From Planctomycetota bacterium (GTDB lineage Bacteria; Planctomycetota; Planctomycetia; Pirellulales; Pirellulaceae): a stretch of DNA of 64,000 nt. Each line of letters opens with the position of its first letter. Positions within the stretch are counted from its first letter, which is position 1. The translations under genes and the position numbers were made by a program. Where the stretch lies: assembly GCA_014381825.1 (NCBI GenBank), contig JACNKX010000095.1:89763-153762 (forward strand). Reading direction: 5' to 3'. Shown piece after piece: positions 27,004 through 35,816 of this stretch. Below the pieces are notes generated by a model that worked only from the letters and a program-made list of their open reading frames with translations, did not search any database and was not told the origin of the DNA.

Positions 27004-28167
27004 ATGAAAATTGCTTACTTTGATTGCACGAGCGGTATAAGCGGCGATATGACGCTTGGAACGCTGGTTGATGCTGGCGTTGATCTCGGGGCGATTCAGG
27101 AGGGAATCGACTCGCTTGGTTTACCTAGTTGCAAACTCGTGGCTGAGGAAGTGCATCGACATGGCTTTCGAGCGACGAAAATCGACGTCCAGCATGAGCC
27201 GGAACATGCTCACCGTCATCTGCATCAGATTACCGATATGATCGACGGTAGCTCAATTAGTGCGTCGCAGAAAGAATTGGCGAAGCGGATCTTCACTCGG
27301 CTTGGCGAAGCAGAAGCCAAAGTTCACGGCACGACGATTCGCAAAGTTCACTTTCATGAAGTGGGGGCCGTCGATTCGATTGCCGACATCGTTGGCAGCG
27401 CGATCGGGTTGGATTTGTTGCGAGTCGACCGAATCGTGTGTTCACCGATCCCGACTGGTAACGGCCACATCGTGATTGCTCATGGGCGCGTTGCGGTACC
27501 GGCGCCAGCGACCGCCGAGTTGCTCAAAGGAATTCCGATCGAAGCGTCTGCGATCGAATGCGAACTGACGACTCCGACCGGGGCGGCGATTGCCGCGACC
27601 GTGGTAGACGAATTTGGACCGTTGCCGGGAATGATGATCGAGACGATCGGATATGGCGCAGGAACGAAAGAGCTGACCGAGCAGGCCAATGTTCTGCGGC
27701 TGATCATTGGCGAGACGGATGACGACACGCACTCGGACCAGATTTGGGTCTTGGAGACGAATCTCGACGATATCAGCGGAGAGGTGGTCGGACATTGCAG
27801 CAACTTGTTGGCGGAGGCTGGGGCTTTGGACGTCTATACCACGGCGATCCAGATGAAAAAGAACCGCCCCGGTATGAAGCTCAGCGTGCTTTGTGACGGA
27901 AGCCACATCAAGAGACTTGAAAAGATCATTTTTCGCGAGACATCAACGCTTGGCGTGCGCCGCTGGCCAGCTAGCCGCCACAAGCTTGAACGTCGGCAGC
28001 ATATCGTCGAAACACAGTATGGAGCCGTTGAGGGAAAACTCGCTATTCTCGCCGATGGGAGTACGAGTTTTTCACCGGAGTACGAGTCTTGTCGCCAGAT
28101 TGCCGAAGATAAGAGTGTGGCGTTGAAGGATGTGTACGAAGAGGCACGCCGCGCCTATCGTGACTGA
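27004..28167 (+). CDS. larC: LarC, nickel insertion enzyme of the NPN cofactor pathway
   Basis: A 387-residue protein starting MKIAYFDCTSGISGDMTLG, the LarC family opening, with His-rich segment EPEHAHRHLHQIT, KVHFHEVGAVDSIADIVG and ELTTPTGAAIAA, then LETNLDDISGE and VYTTAIQMKKNRPGMKLSVLC. LarC inserts nickel into pyridinium-3,5-bisthiocarboxylic acid mononucleotide, the cofactor of lactate racemase and related enzymes. The start has AGGA five bases upstream. In Lactiplantibacillus the protein arises by ribosomal frameshifting between two frames; here it is one continuous frame. LarB, LarE and a LarA-type enzyme are not in the window. Confidence 0.93.
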   Translation: MKIAYFDCTSGISGDMTLGTLVDAGVDLGAIQEGIDSLGLPSCKLVAEEVHRHGFRATKIDVQHEPEHAHRHLHQITDMIDGSSISASQKELAKRIFTRLGEAEAKVHGTTIRKVHFHEVGAVDSIADIVGSAIGLDLLRVDRIVCSPIPTGNGHIVIAHGRVAVPAPATAELLKGIPIEASAIECELTTPTGAAIAATVVDEFGPLPGMMIETIGYGAGTKELTEQANVLRLIIGETDDDTHSDQIWVLETNLDDISGEVVGHCSNLLAEAGALDVYTTAIQMKKNRPGMKLSVLCDGSHIKRLEKIIFRETSTLGVRRWPASRHKLERRQHIVETQYGAVEGKLAILADGSTSFSPEYESCRQIAEDKSVALKDVYEEARRAYRD

Positions 28168-28208
28168 GTCTCGCAGCCAAACACCTCGCGTCGAATGGAG
28201 AGACCGAG

Positions 28209-28814
28209 ATGCATCTACTAGCTAACATTCCGGCGCAGGCAATGTTAGGTGTCGGAATCCTGATGCTGGTCGTTCTTTTGTTCCGCCGTCTGCGACGATA
28301 TCAGCGTAAGACTCGGAAGGAACAAAGGTCTGGTAATCGGAGTTCCGCTAGTCGTCAAAAACTTGACGAGGCCCGCGCCGCCACACCGCTCCTTGATGCG
28401 CCTCCAGAACTCCTCCGCTGGCAAGTCGAATTGCACGAGACAGCTCGCGATCTGAAAGCGGAACTTGATTCGAAGTTAAGTTTGCTACAAGCGACTATTC
28501 GTCTCGCTAGCGAAGAGTCATTGCGACTTGAAACGGCGATCGCGCGAGCGGAGCAGTTAGGGATTTCGCCTTGTCCGGATGCGCTCGCGACGATCGAAGC
28601 GCTGAATGAAGGCGATACTTCTGTTAGTGACGATCTACCGGATTCGTCGAGCTTGATTGCTGACAGCCTGACAACAAATCGCGACGCTGTCTACGAACTT
28701 GCGGACCAAGGACTTTCCGCCAGTTCGATCGCGCAATCAATTGGCGCACCACTTGGCGACGTCGAGTTGATGATGAGCCTAAGATCGGAGCCCAGCTCGT
28801 CGGACGCGACATGA
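28209..28814 (+). CDS. Membrane-anchored coiled-coil protein of unknown function
   Basis: A 201-residue protein with an N-terminal membrane helix (AMLGVGILMLVVLLFRRL), a basic segment, a coiled coil at about residues 80-120 (LHETARDLKAELDSKLSLLQATIRLASEE, shown here in part as KAELDSKLSLLQATI) and a C-terminal helix-turn-helix-like end (VYELADQGLSASSIAQSIGAPLGDVELMM). The last part resembles the sigma-like HTH found at the end of some DUF2802/DUF6115-type proteins. GGAGAG lies six bases before the ATG. It follows larC by 41 bases and may share its transcript. No function can be assigned. Confidence 0.65.
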   Translation: MHLLANIPAQAMLGVGILMLVVLLFRRLRRYQRKTRKEQRSGNRSSASRQKLDEARAATPLLDAPPELLRWQVELHETARDLKAELDSKLSLLQATIRLASEESLRLETAIARAEQLGISPCPDALATIEALNEGDTSVSDDLPDSSSLIADSLTTNRDAVYELADQGLSASSIAQSIGAPLGDVELMMSLRSEPSSSDAT

Positions 28815-28833
28815 TTGAGCGTCGCCATTGTGG

Positions 28834-30192
28834 TCACGCGATGATGTCTTGAATTGTGTCACCGCCGATGATGAGCGGTCGGTCGTTCCGATCGTGGATC
28901 TCCGTCGCTGGGTCGATGCCAAGCAGTGAGTACATTGTCGCTGCGAGGTCTTCTGGCTTGACCGGGTTCTCGGCAGGGAATTTTGCGTGTGAGTCGGACG
29001 CACCATAAACATGGCCGCCTTTGACTCCGCCGCCAGCGAGCAACGCCGTGTAGCATTGTGGCCAATGATCGCGGCTGAGATTCTTGTTGATGTCCGGTGT
29101 GCGACCGAACTCACCCATCCAGACGACGAGTGTATCTTCCAGCAAGCCACGTTCTTCGAGATCGTCGAGCAGCGTTGGTAGCGTCTGGTCCGTGATCGGA
29201 AGATGGTATTTGTCGACGATCTTATACATGCGAGTGTCGTCAAAGCCGTGCGTGTCCCAACCGCCATCACCCACGCGACGCCCACCGATGCTGTTCGAGA
29301 AGTAGACCGTGACGAACTTCACACCGGATTCAACCAACCGCCGCGCCATCAGGCAACTTTGCCCGTAGGAGGTGCGCCCGTACCGATCGCGAACGACTTC
29401 CTTTTCTGCAGATAGATCAAACGCCTTTCTCACGCGATCTGAAGTAAGCATCGAGATTGCACGTTCGTAATAATCATCGAACCCACGAGCTTCGCCTGAG
29501 TATTCGAGCAATTTCGCTTGTCGGTCGACGAGTTTTTGCATCGACCGGCGCCGAGTGAGACGATCGACCGACAAGCCTTGCGGCAGCGAAAGCTCCGGCA
29601 AGCGAAAGTTCGCATCGTTCGGATCTTCCAAGAACAACAGTGGGTCATGCGCTTTGCCAAGGAAACTGGCGTGTTGAGCCGGGACGATGGAACCATCGCG
29701 GATGACGTGTGGATACGAAACAAACGAAGGCATTCCGTTCGTGTTCGGCAAGAGATGATCGACGACGCTGCCATAAGCTGGATACAGATCGAGCGAGTCT
29801 CGCAAGCGTTGATCATCCGCCGGCGGAGCGTGTCCGCTGAGCGCGTAATAGCCGGCGGACGCGTGGTTCTTCATCGAGTGCGTCATCGTCCGGATGAGCG
29901 ATACATGATGCATCCGCTTTGCCAACTCGGGCAGCAGTTCGCAGACTTCGATTCCTGGTGCGCTGGACGAGATCGGTCGGTACGGACTTCGAACGGTCGC
30001 TGGTGCGTCGGGCTTCATATCGAACGTATCAAGCTGGCTCGGGCCGCCCCATTGAAACAAAAAAATGACCGACTTGGCTCGTGGCTTGATTGCCGACTTG
30101 CTCTCGGCCGCCTGTACTAACTTCGGCAGCGTAAGCCCCAGTAAGCCTTGGCCACCGATTCGCAACATCGTTCGTCTTGAAAGTTTTGTCAT
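28834..30192 (-). CDS. DUF1501 Tat-exported protein
   Basis: A 452-residue DUF1501 protein. The start at 30192 (MTKLSRRTMLRIGGQG) gives a twin-arginine signal; the frame is open farther upstream but that part overlaps the partner gene. Family motifs: FQWGGPSQLDTFDMKPDAP, LPELAKRMHHVSLIRTMTH, GRTSYGQSCLMARRLVESGVKFVTV, WDTHG, VVWMGEFGRTPDIN and GRDHWPQCYTALLAGGGVKGG. DUF1501 belongs to the alkaline-phosphatase-like superfamily; its substrate is not known. It starts seven bases after the stop of the DUF1549/DUF1553 gene, the pairing usual in planctomycetes. Confidence 0.93.
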   Translation of the reverse strand: MTKLSRRTMLRIGGQGLLGLTLPKLVQAAESKSAIKPRAKSVIFLFQWGGPSQLDTFDMKPDAPATVRSPYRPISSSAPGIEVCELLPELAKRMHHVSLIRTMTHSMKNHASAGYYALSGHAPPADDQRLRDSLDLYPAYGSVVDHLLPNTNGMPSFVSYPHVIRDGSIVPAQHASFLGKAHDPLLFLEDPNDANFRLPELSLPQGLSVDRLTRRRSMQKLVDRQAKLLEYSGEARGFDDYYERAISMLTSDRVRKAFDLSAEKEVVRDRYGRTSYGQSCLMARRLVESGVKFVTVYFSNSIGGRRVGDGGWDTHGFDDTRMYKIVDKYHLPITDQTLPTLLDDLEERGLLEDTLVVWMGEFGRTPDINKNLSRDHWPQCYTALLAGGGVKGGHVYGASDSHAKFPAENPVKPEDLAATMYSLLGIDPATEIHDRNDRPLIIGGDTIQDIIA

Positions 30193-30199
30193 CAGAATC

Positions 30200-32437
30200 C
30201 TATCGGCGGAAGAGAAACTCTTTCGCGTTGAGTAACGCCCAGGCGATATCCTGTAATACCGTGAACCGATCTTCGGATGAATCGTCGAGCATGCTGAGCG
30301 CCGCGTCGCGTTCTTCCGAGTTGGGCGGTCGCGACAGCGCCTCCCAGTAAAGCGTTTCGACGACTTGCTTATCTGGTGACGTGGACGAAGCCAATTGGTG
30401 TATTCGATTCCCGGAAGTTGCAAGTCGGCCGGAGAGTCCTTGGCCGATGAGCGCGAAGACCTGTTTCAGCGTCGTTTCATTCGAACGTTCGCACTCACAG
30501 GCCAGAATACGATCAGGTTTGCCAAATGTCTTTAAGAAGCGATCGCCCAACAGCGGCGCTTCGTCGCGAGGTCGCTTCCGTTGCACACCAGGAACTTGCA
30601 CGGCCCGAATCCCGTGAGGATAGCCCACGAATTCGGCAGGCATGTCGAGAACGTCGCTTTGCGCATCCAACAGCACTTCCGCGGGTAAACGGTGGATGGA
30701 CGCTCTTGCATAGCTGGTGTGGTCGTTGACGTTCGTTTCGTTTGGCTCGGCCGAGAGTTGATACGTCTGCGAGTTCATGATCATTCGAACCGTCGAGCGC
30801 AGGTCAAACCCTTCAGAAACAAAATGAGCGGCCAGCGTATCGAGCAGCGGTGGATTGCTGGCGGGATTGGTAAGCCGGAAATCATCGATCGGATCGACCA
30901 GCCCTTGCCCCATGATGTGATACCAGATGAAGTTAACTTGCGACTTGGCAAACAATTCGTTGTCATCCGAGGTGAGCCACTGTGCGACAGCCATTAGCCG
31001 ATCCGCCGTCTCCTGTTCCGAGAGCGAGTCGCCGCCGAGAAACTTGGGACGAGCGATCTCGCCAGTAGTTGGATTGCGAACTTCGTCTTTCTTCGCGACG
31101 AGCACGACTTGGTCGCCAGCGAACTCGTTCTTGTCGAGCTTGTCTTTACGTTTGTTCTCACCCAATTCATAGTCAAGCTGAGAGAACAGCGAAGACCATT
31201 CGTAATAGTCGTTTTGTGTCCAACGATCAAACGGATGGTTGTGACACTTGGCACATTGCAGACGTGTGCCGAGAAACAATCGCGCCGTCGTTTCGCCTCG
31301 GATCGAAGCAGTGCGATTTGCTCGATAGAAATTCGCGGCAGGCTGCTTATACGTGCTGCCCGTGCCTGTGACAAGTTCGCGGACAAACGCGTCCAGCGGC
31401 TTCGCCGAAGCGATGCCGTCGCGAATCCATTGATGAAAGGCTTCGACGCCTGGTGTGTCGAGTACCTTTTCTTCAGTCCGCAAGACGTCCGCCCACTTCA
31501 GGGCCCACAAGTCGGCGAATTCAGGAGTTGAAAGCAGATAATCGATCAGCCGTGTTCGCTTGTCGACCGAGTTGGACGCAACAAACGCTTTCGCCTCGTC
31601 GCCAGTTGGCACTCTTCCGATGGCGTCGAGATACGCACGCCGCACGAAGACGTGGTCCTTGCTCGGCGTGGATGGATTCATACGCAAGCTATGAAGCTTA
31701 TTGAACACGAAGCGATCGATCGAGTTGTTAGTCGCGGGAGGACTCCATTCGAACTCCGGACGTGCCGCAGTGAAGGCGATCGAAACTGGGACTTGCATCT
31801 GCAAATACCGCACAATCAAAGTCGTCTCACCAAAGCTGTCGCGAGTAACTCGACCGTCTGGATCTACCGTGGCGATTAAGTTTGACAGTTCGTAACACGC
31901 TCGCTGCGTCACATCGCGCGAACTGCCGTCGGAGAGAACTGCGGTAACTCGCAGTTGAAGATCATCGATCGGATCGGTCAGAATTGCATTACGTGGAATG
32001 ACTTCGAGCTTGACGACTCGAGGCGCGTCGGACGCGGGCGACGGCGTACCCTCCGCGATCCAGCTTCGCAACACTTGGTACTCCGCAGAGGCTACGGCGA
32101 ATCGCCGACCGCCGCGATGTGGGACCTGTGCCGTCGCCTTTTGTAAAATCAAACTCTTTCCGGGCGATGATGGATTAGTTCGCCGGCCTCGCGATCGAAG
32201 AACGAGAGCCTCGAAATCAAACTGTGGATCCTGTCCTCGCAACGAGAGCTTGAGACCACCCTTGCCGTTAAGATTCCCGTGACAGGTGCCCGAGTTACAA
32301 CCGGCTTTGGAGAGCACCGACATCACGTCGACGGCGAATTCCAGTTCGCCGCTTTGCGCGCGTGCGCAATTGCTAACGAAGACCGCAAGCGCGGAAAGGA
32401 CAACTGGCAGAATGCAGCGCGGGATGTGGTGGGGCAT
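30200..32437 (-). CDS. DUF1549/DUF1553 secreted cytochrome-like protein with Ig-like domain
   Basis: A 745-residue protein. The ATG at 32437 (MPHHIPRCILPVVLSALAVF) gives a signal peptide; the frame remains open to 32623. After the signal comes AGCNSGTCHG, a CX4CH heme-type motif, with GKGGLKLSLRG; then a BIG2-like Ig domain (LEVIPRNAILTD, AVLSDGSSRDVTQ, ATVDPDGRVT); DUF1549 with RRAYLDAIGRVPTGDEAKAF and a canonical heme motif QCAKCHNHPFDRW; and DUF1553 with FIWYHIMGQGLVDPIDDF and HRLPAEVLLDA. The protein may bind two hemes outside the membrane. It is the upstream partner of the DUF1501 gene. Confidence 0.9.
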   Translation of the reverse strand: MPHHIPRCILPVVLSALAVFVSNCARAQSGELEFAVDVMSVLSKAGCNSGTCHGNLNGKGGLKLSLRGQDPQFDFEALVLRSRGRRTNPSSPGKSLILQKATAQVPHRGGRRFAVASAEYQVLRSWIAEGTPSPASDAPRVVKLEVIPRNAILTDPIDDLQLRVTAVLSDGSSRDVTQRACYELSNLIATVDPDGRVTRDSFGETTLIVRYLQMQVPVSIAFTAARPEFEWSPPATNNSIDRFVFNKLHSLRMNPSTPSKDHVFVRRAYLDAIGRVPTGDEAKAFVASNSVDKRTRLIDYLLSTPEFADLWALKWADVLRTEEKVLDTPGVEAFHQWIRDGIASAKPLDAFVRELVTGTGSTYKQPAANFYRANRTASIRGETTARLFLGTRLQCAKCHNHPFDRWTQNDYYEWSSLFSQLDYELGENKRKDKLDKNEFAGDQVVLVAKKDEVRNPTTGEIARPKFLGGDSLSEQETADRLMAVAQWLTSDDNELFAKSQVNFIWYHIMGQGLVDPIDDFRLTNPASNPPLLDTLAAHFVSEGFDLRSTVRMIMNSQTYQLSAEPNETNVNDHTSYARASIHRLPAEVLLDAQSDVLDMPAEFVGYPHGIRAVQVPGVQRKRPRDEAPLLGDRFLKTFGKPDRILACECERSNETTLKQVFALIGQGLSGRLATSGNRIHQLASSTSPDKQVVETLYWEALSRPPNSEERDAALSMLDDSSEDRFTVLQDIAWALLNAKEFLFRR

Positions 32438-32657
32438 GTGATCGGCGGCAACGTGTCGTCGGCTGGACGTGGTTTGATCAATGGCGTCGTGTACGGTCGA
32501 TTGTGCTTCGAAATAGACGGCGGTCCCTATTATCTCATAGGCGGAGGCCAACTGTCGACCGACTGAGACGTTTCGTTCTTGTGTCGCAGCGACGCTTATG
32601 GCATTTTGAATTGACTTGGCCATCGATCAGAATTGATTGACGCGGAGAAACGTATCC

Positions 32658-32879
32658 ATGGACAACAGGCGGTTGCAGCTTCGATTGGCCACGCTCTTTC
32701 GTATTACGACCGTGATCGCTTGCGTCTGTGGCTTTCTGCATGCAGCGGGCGTTGAAGGGATGCTCGTGATGATGTTGTTAGCAGCGATACCAGCTATCGC
32801 AGTTCTCGTCGCGAGGGTCTATGTCCGAATAATGTCGGTATTGTTCGACACGATCATCGGCCCGTTCTTGCTGCGGTAG
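32658..32879 (+). CDS. Small membrane protein
   Basis: A 73-residue protein starting MDNRRLQLRLATLFRITTV, with GGAG ten bases upstream of the ATG at 32658. It has two hydrophobic segments (FRITTVIACVCGFLHAAG and MLVMMLLAAIPAIAVLVARVYV). The 'RLxLRLATLFRITTV' opening belongs to the short-protein pattern common in planctomycetes, where 'RFSLRTLLxxTT' starts many small membrane proteins. Function unknown. It is divergent from the DUF1549 gene. Confidence 0.6.
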   Translation: MDNRRLQLRLATLFRITTVIACVCGFLHAAGVEGMLVMMLLAAIPAIAVLVARVYVRIMSVLFDTIIGPFLLR

Positions 32880-33349
32880 CCCGCGGGTCAGATAGGGAAT
32901 CGCACAGAGCGCGCTGGGGCGCTCATTCGATCATCCCAGCCAGCTCTTTCAGCCACGCAATGCCATGCGGCATTCCTTCGTTGAGCGCTTTAGTGGCGGA
33001 TCGGGGATGGATTGATCATACATAAGAATCACAACTCGTTGATTGACCCATCGCGGTTAAAAGGAGCCTATACAAGGAGATGGCTGGGCCGACTGGTTAG
33101 CAGCTTCGATGTGTCGTACCGGCGGATGAAGTCTACTCGGGATGGAAACGGCGTTCAATATTCGACGCTTCTAGCTCCGGGCCCCCTTGTGGGGCTGCGT
33201 CGATTTTCATGGACCAAGCCGCGACTTGATGGTTGAAATGCGGATCGCGCGACCCGATACTGTATCCGCGCTCTTCGACGCTGTTGAGAAGTTCACTTGC
33301 CGACCGCGAACCAATCTGACAAATCCAAAGACGACAAGGAAACCACACC
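32880..33349. other. 470-base non-coding stretch with possible gene remnant
   Basis: No complete gene is visible. On the minus strand 32923-33015 reads as a 30-residue C-terminal fragment ending KALNEGMPHGIAWLKELAG and a stop, with another stop just upstream, so it may be the tail of a decayed gene. Inside it AATGCCATGCGGCATT is a small palindrome. The section at 33130-33240 has the word-like, low-information character of dispersed repeats found between planctomycete genes. The promoter of the NHL operon should lie near the right end. Confidence 0.4.
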
Positions 33350-34354
33350 ATGAGATATTGCTCGCCCCTCATCGCCTTCACGCTCGTACTCAGCATGGTG
33401 CTACCCGTTCCAGCGGCGGACGATATACAACCGGTTCGGATGGGCTGCGGGCTGATGACGTTCGACACGGTGCCGGGCTGGGGACTCCGCCCCGATGGCG
33501 AATCTGCCTTGGGCCCGACTCACGGCGGTGTCGTGATCGACAAGGCAGGCAACATCTATACAAGCGCCAATAAGGGAGTCGTCGTTTTTTCCCCCGATGG
33601 CAAAGTGATCCAGTCCTATCTGGGCGACAAATTCTCCAATATCCACGATATGGAAATCCGAGAAGAAGCGGATGGCGAGTTCATTTATGGAGCACGCAAT
33701 GCGAACGCCGAGGGAATCAAGTTCAATGCCCATAGCGGCGAAATTGTGATGAAGCTCCCGTTTCCCGAAGAGTCCGGCCTCAAGCTGGAGAAATTCAACC
33801 CGACAGCGATTACCGTTGCTCCCAACGGCGACATCTTCTTGGCAGACGGTTACGCGAGCAATCATGTTTTCAAGTTCGATAAGGCAGGAAAATACCTGAT
33901 GCACTTTGGGGCCAAAGGCAACGACCTCAAACAATTCAATACCGCTCACGGCATGACACTGGACACGCGTTACGACCCCCCGCGCCTATTGATCTGCGAC
34001 CGTAATCACCAACCCAAGGGCCGCCTGCTGCACTATGACCTCGAAGGAAACTTCATCGAAGTAGTCATCACTGGTCTGGGAATGCCGACATCCGCCGCCG
34101 TCCAGGGAGACTTTGTCGCCGTGCCAGATTTGCACGGACGGCTGGTCATTCTCGACAAGAGCAACACGATCATGGCAGTTCTTGGCCACAACCCGGACCC
34201 CGACAAGCGAGTCAATTTTAATGTGCCGCAAGCGGAGTGGATTGAAGGCGTGTTCAGCGGCACACATGGCTCCTATTGGGACAAGGACGGCAACTTGTAC
34301 GTACAGGACTGGAACGTTTCTGGGCGCATCATGAAACTAGTCCGAGTCAAATGA
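33350..34354 (+). CDS. Secreted NHL-type beta-propeller protein
   Basis: A 334-residue protein with signal peptide (LIAFTLVLSMVLPVPAAD) and repeated propeller blades: GGVVIDKAGNIYTSANKGVVVFSPDGKVI (opening blade, in part), ITVAPNGDIFLADGYASNHVFKFDKAGKY, HGMTLDTRYDPPRLLICDRNHQPKGRL and SYWDKDGNLYVQDWNVSG. Such NHL/SMP-30-like propellers bind ligands or act as lyases/lactonases; the ADGY and DRNH positions would line the central channel. AAGGA lies ten bases before the ATG. It is the first of three co-directed genes with gaps of 24 and 37 bases. Confidence 0.8.
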   Translation: MRYCSPLIAFTLVLSMVLPVPAADDIQPVRMGCGLMTFDTVPGWGLRPDGESALGPTHGGVVIDKAGNIYTSANKGVVVFSPDGKVIQSYLGDKFSNIHDMEIREEADGEFIYGARNANAEGIKFNAHSGEIVMKLPFPEESGLKLEKFNPTAITVAPNGDIFLADGYASNHVFKFDKAGKYLMHFGAKGNDLKQFNTAHGMTLDTRYDPPRLLICDRNHQPKGRLLHYDLEGNFIEVVITGLGMPTSAAVQGDFVAVPDLHGRLVILDKSNTIMAVLGHNPDPDKRVNFNVPQAEWIEGVFSGTHGSYWDKDGNLYVQDWNVSGRIMKLVRVK

Positions 34355-34378
34355 ACACTCCGTACGAAGGATATGGCG

Positions 34379-35779
34379 ATGTCGAGATCTTGGTTACGCG
34401 AACTCGTGGCAATGTTTGCGGTCGGTGTATTCGCATCTAGCGGCTTGACGCAGGAGGCTACAAATCACGAAAGCACTCCGTTGGAGATCTTCGACCAGCG
34501 GATCATGCCGATCTTCAGATCCTCGCAGCCGTCGAGTTGTGTTCAGTGTCATTTGTCGGCGGTTGATCTAAAGAACTACATCCTGCCTTCGCAGGAGAAG
34601 ACCTTCGCATCGCTTCGCGACCAAGGACTGATTGATCTTCAGGCACCGGAGAAATCCAAGATCCTCACGCTCATTCGCATGGGCGACAAGGATCTCGACA
34701 AAGGCGCGCAGCTGATTCATGAGAAGACTCGCAAAGCGGAGTATGCTGCGTTCGAGGCTTGGGTCAAAGCCTGCTGCCAAGATCCGAAAATACGAGACTT
34801 ACCTCAGCTAAACCCTGCCGATCTCGCGAGTCCGGATAAGCCAGAGGCGGTGATTCGTCATGCGCGTAAGAGCCGTGTTGTTGACTCATTTGCTCGCAAT
34901 GTTTGGTCACAGCGCATGCGATGCTTCCCGTGCCATACGCCTCATGAGATCGACCCGTCAAATCCCCGACAGCAGGCGGCAATCAAGACGCAAAATGAAC
35001 TCAAGAAGAAATACAGCCCAGAACTCTTAGCGCGGTTGAACATCTTCCGCGAGACACCAGAAGCGACGCTGAACTATCTAGTTGAGAGCAGTCGCAACGT
35101 AAAGCAAGGCGAACTTCCGTTGCTCAATCTAGCAGAGCCTCGCAAGAGTTTGATTTTGCTGAAGCCGACGTCGAAGCTTCCAATCAAACGCGAAGACGGG
35201 ACGTTCGAACCAGTATCGTCGGTAGCGCCGGTGACTCATATGGGCGGGTTGAAGATGCACCCCGACGATCAGTCCTACAAGTCATTTGTGGCGTGGATCA
35301 AAGACTATTCGAACGTCGTCGGTGATCGCTATGTCGGAGTTGAAGAACTGCCAGCAGATAATTGGGTTGCGACGAAACGTGTTTTGAAACTATCTAGCGC
35401 GCCAGAATCGTGGCCCATCGGGATTCCCGTTCAACTGTTTGTGTACACTTGGAACGATGAAGAAACATCCTGGCGCAAAGAGCCGGTCGCGTTTACACAA
35501 GGGACAGTAACGCCCCGCAGGATGGTAAACGGCGCGATGTTCTTGCTGGCATCACGAGACGCCGCGAGAGCGACCACCGTGAAAGGTAACGAGGCAGTGC
35601 TGGGAGGCGGGCGATACATGGTCAAGGTGTACGTTGACCTGAAACACCGTTTAGCTGACGATCCAACCTTGCTACTTGGAGACGAAGACTTCGTCGGTCA
35701 GGCCGAGTTTACGCGGTCCCGTTGGCGCGAAGGATTCAAGTTCGCAGCAGCGGTTTCTGGAAACATGCTGAAAAGATAG
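34379..35779 (+). CDS. Secreted cytochrome-like protein with two heme motifs
   Basis: A 466-residue protein. Two ATGs (34373, 34379) are possible; the second has AAGGA seven bases upstream and is preferred. The signal segment is LVAMFAVGVFASSG. The first half resembles a planctomycete cytochrome C domain (PSCyt1): FDQRIMPIFRSSQPSSCVQCHLSAVDL and ESLRDQGLI-like helices. A second heme motif occurs at MRCFPCHTPHE. The C-terminal half is beta-rich (VPVQLFVYTWNDEETSW-like segment and GGRYMVKVYVDLK). Both CxxCH motifs are intact, so two covalent hemes are possible. It is the middle gene of the propeller operon; its redox partner is unknown. Confidence 0.75.
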   Translation: MSRSWLRELVAMFAVGVFASSGLTQEATNHESTPLEIFDQRIMPIFRSSQPSSCVQCHLSAVDLKNYILPSQEKTFASLRDQGLIDLQAPEKSKILTLIRMGDKDLDKGAQLIHEKTRKAEYAAFEAWVKACCQDPKIRDLPQLNPADLASPDKPEAVIRHARKSRVVDSFARNVWSQRMRCFPCHTPHEIDPSNPRQQAAIKTQNELKKKYSPELLARLNIFRETPEATLNYLVESSRNVKQGELPLLNLAEPRKSLILLKPTSKLPIKREDGTFEPVSSVAPVTHMGGLKMHPDDQSYKSFVAWIKDYSNVVGDRYVGVEELPADNWVATKRVLKLSSAPESWPIGIPVQLFVYTWNDEETSWRKEPVAFTQGTVTPRRMVNGAMFLLASRDAARATTVKGNEAVLGGGRYMVKVYVDLKHRLADDPTLLLGDEDFVGQAEFTRSRWREGFKFAAAVSGNMLKR

Positions 35780-35816
35780 TAGCGAGACGCTCGTTCCCTC
35801 GTATGGAGATCGGAAG

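Noticed and set aside
33133..33468. A 111-codon minus-strand frame before the NHL operon
   Set aside because: It overlaps the signal peptide region of the propeller gene, and its sequence has the character of intergenic repeat text translated by chance, without domain features.
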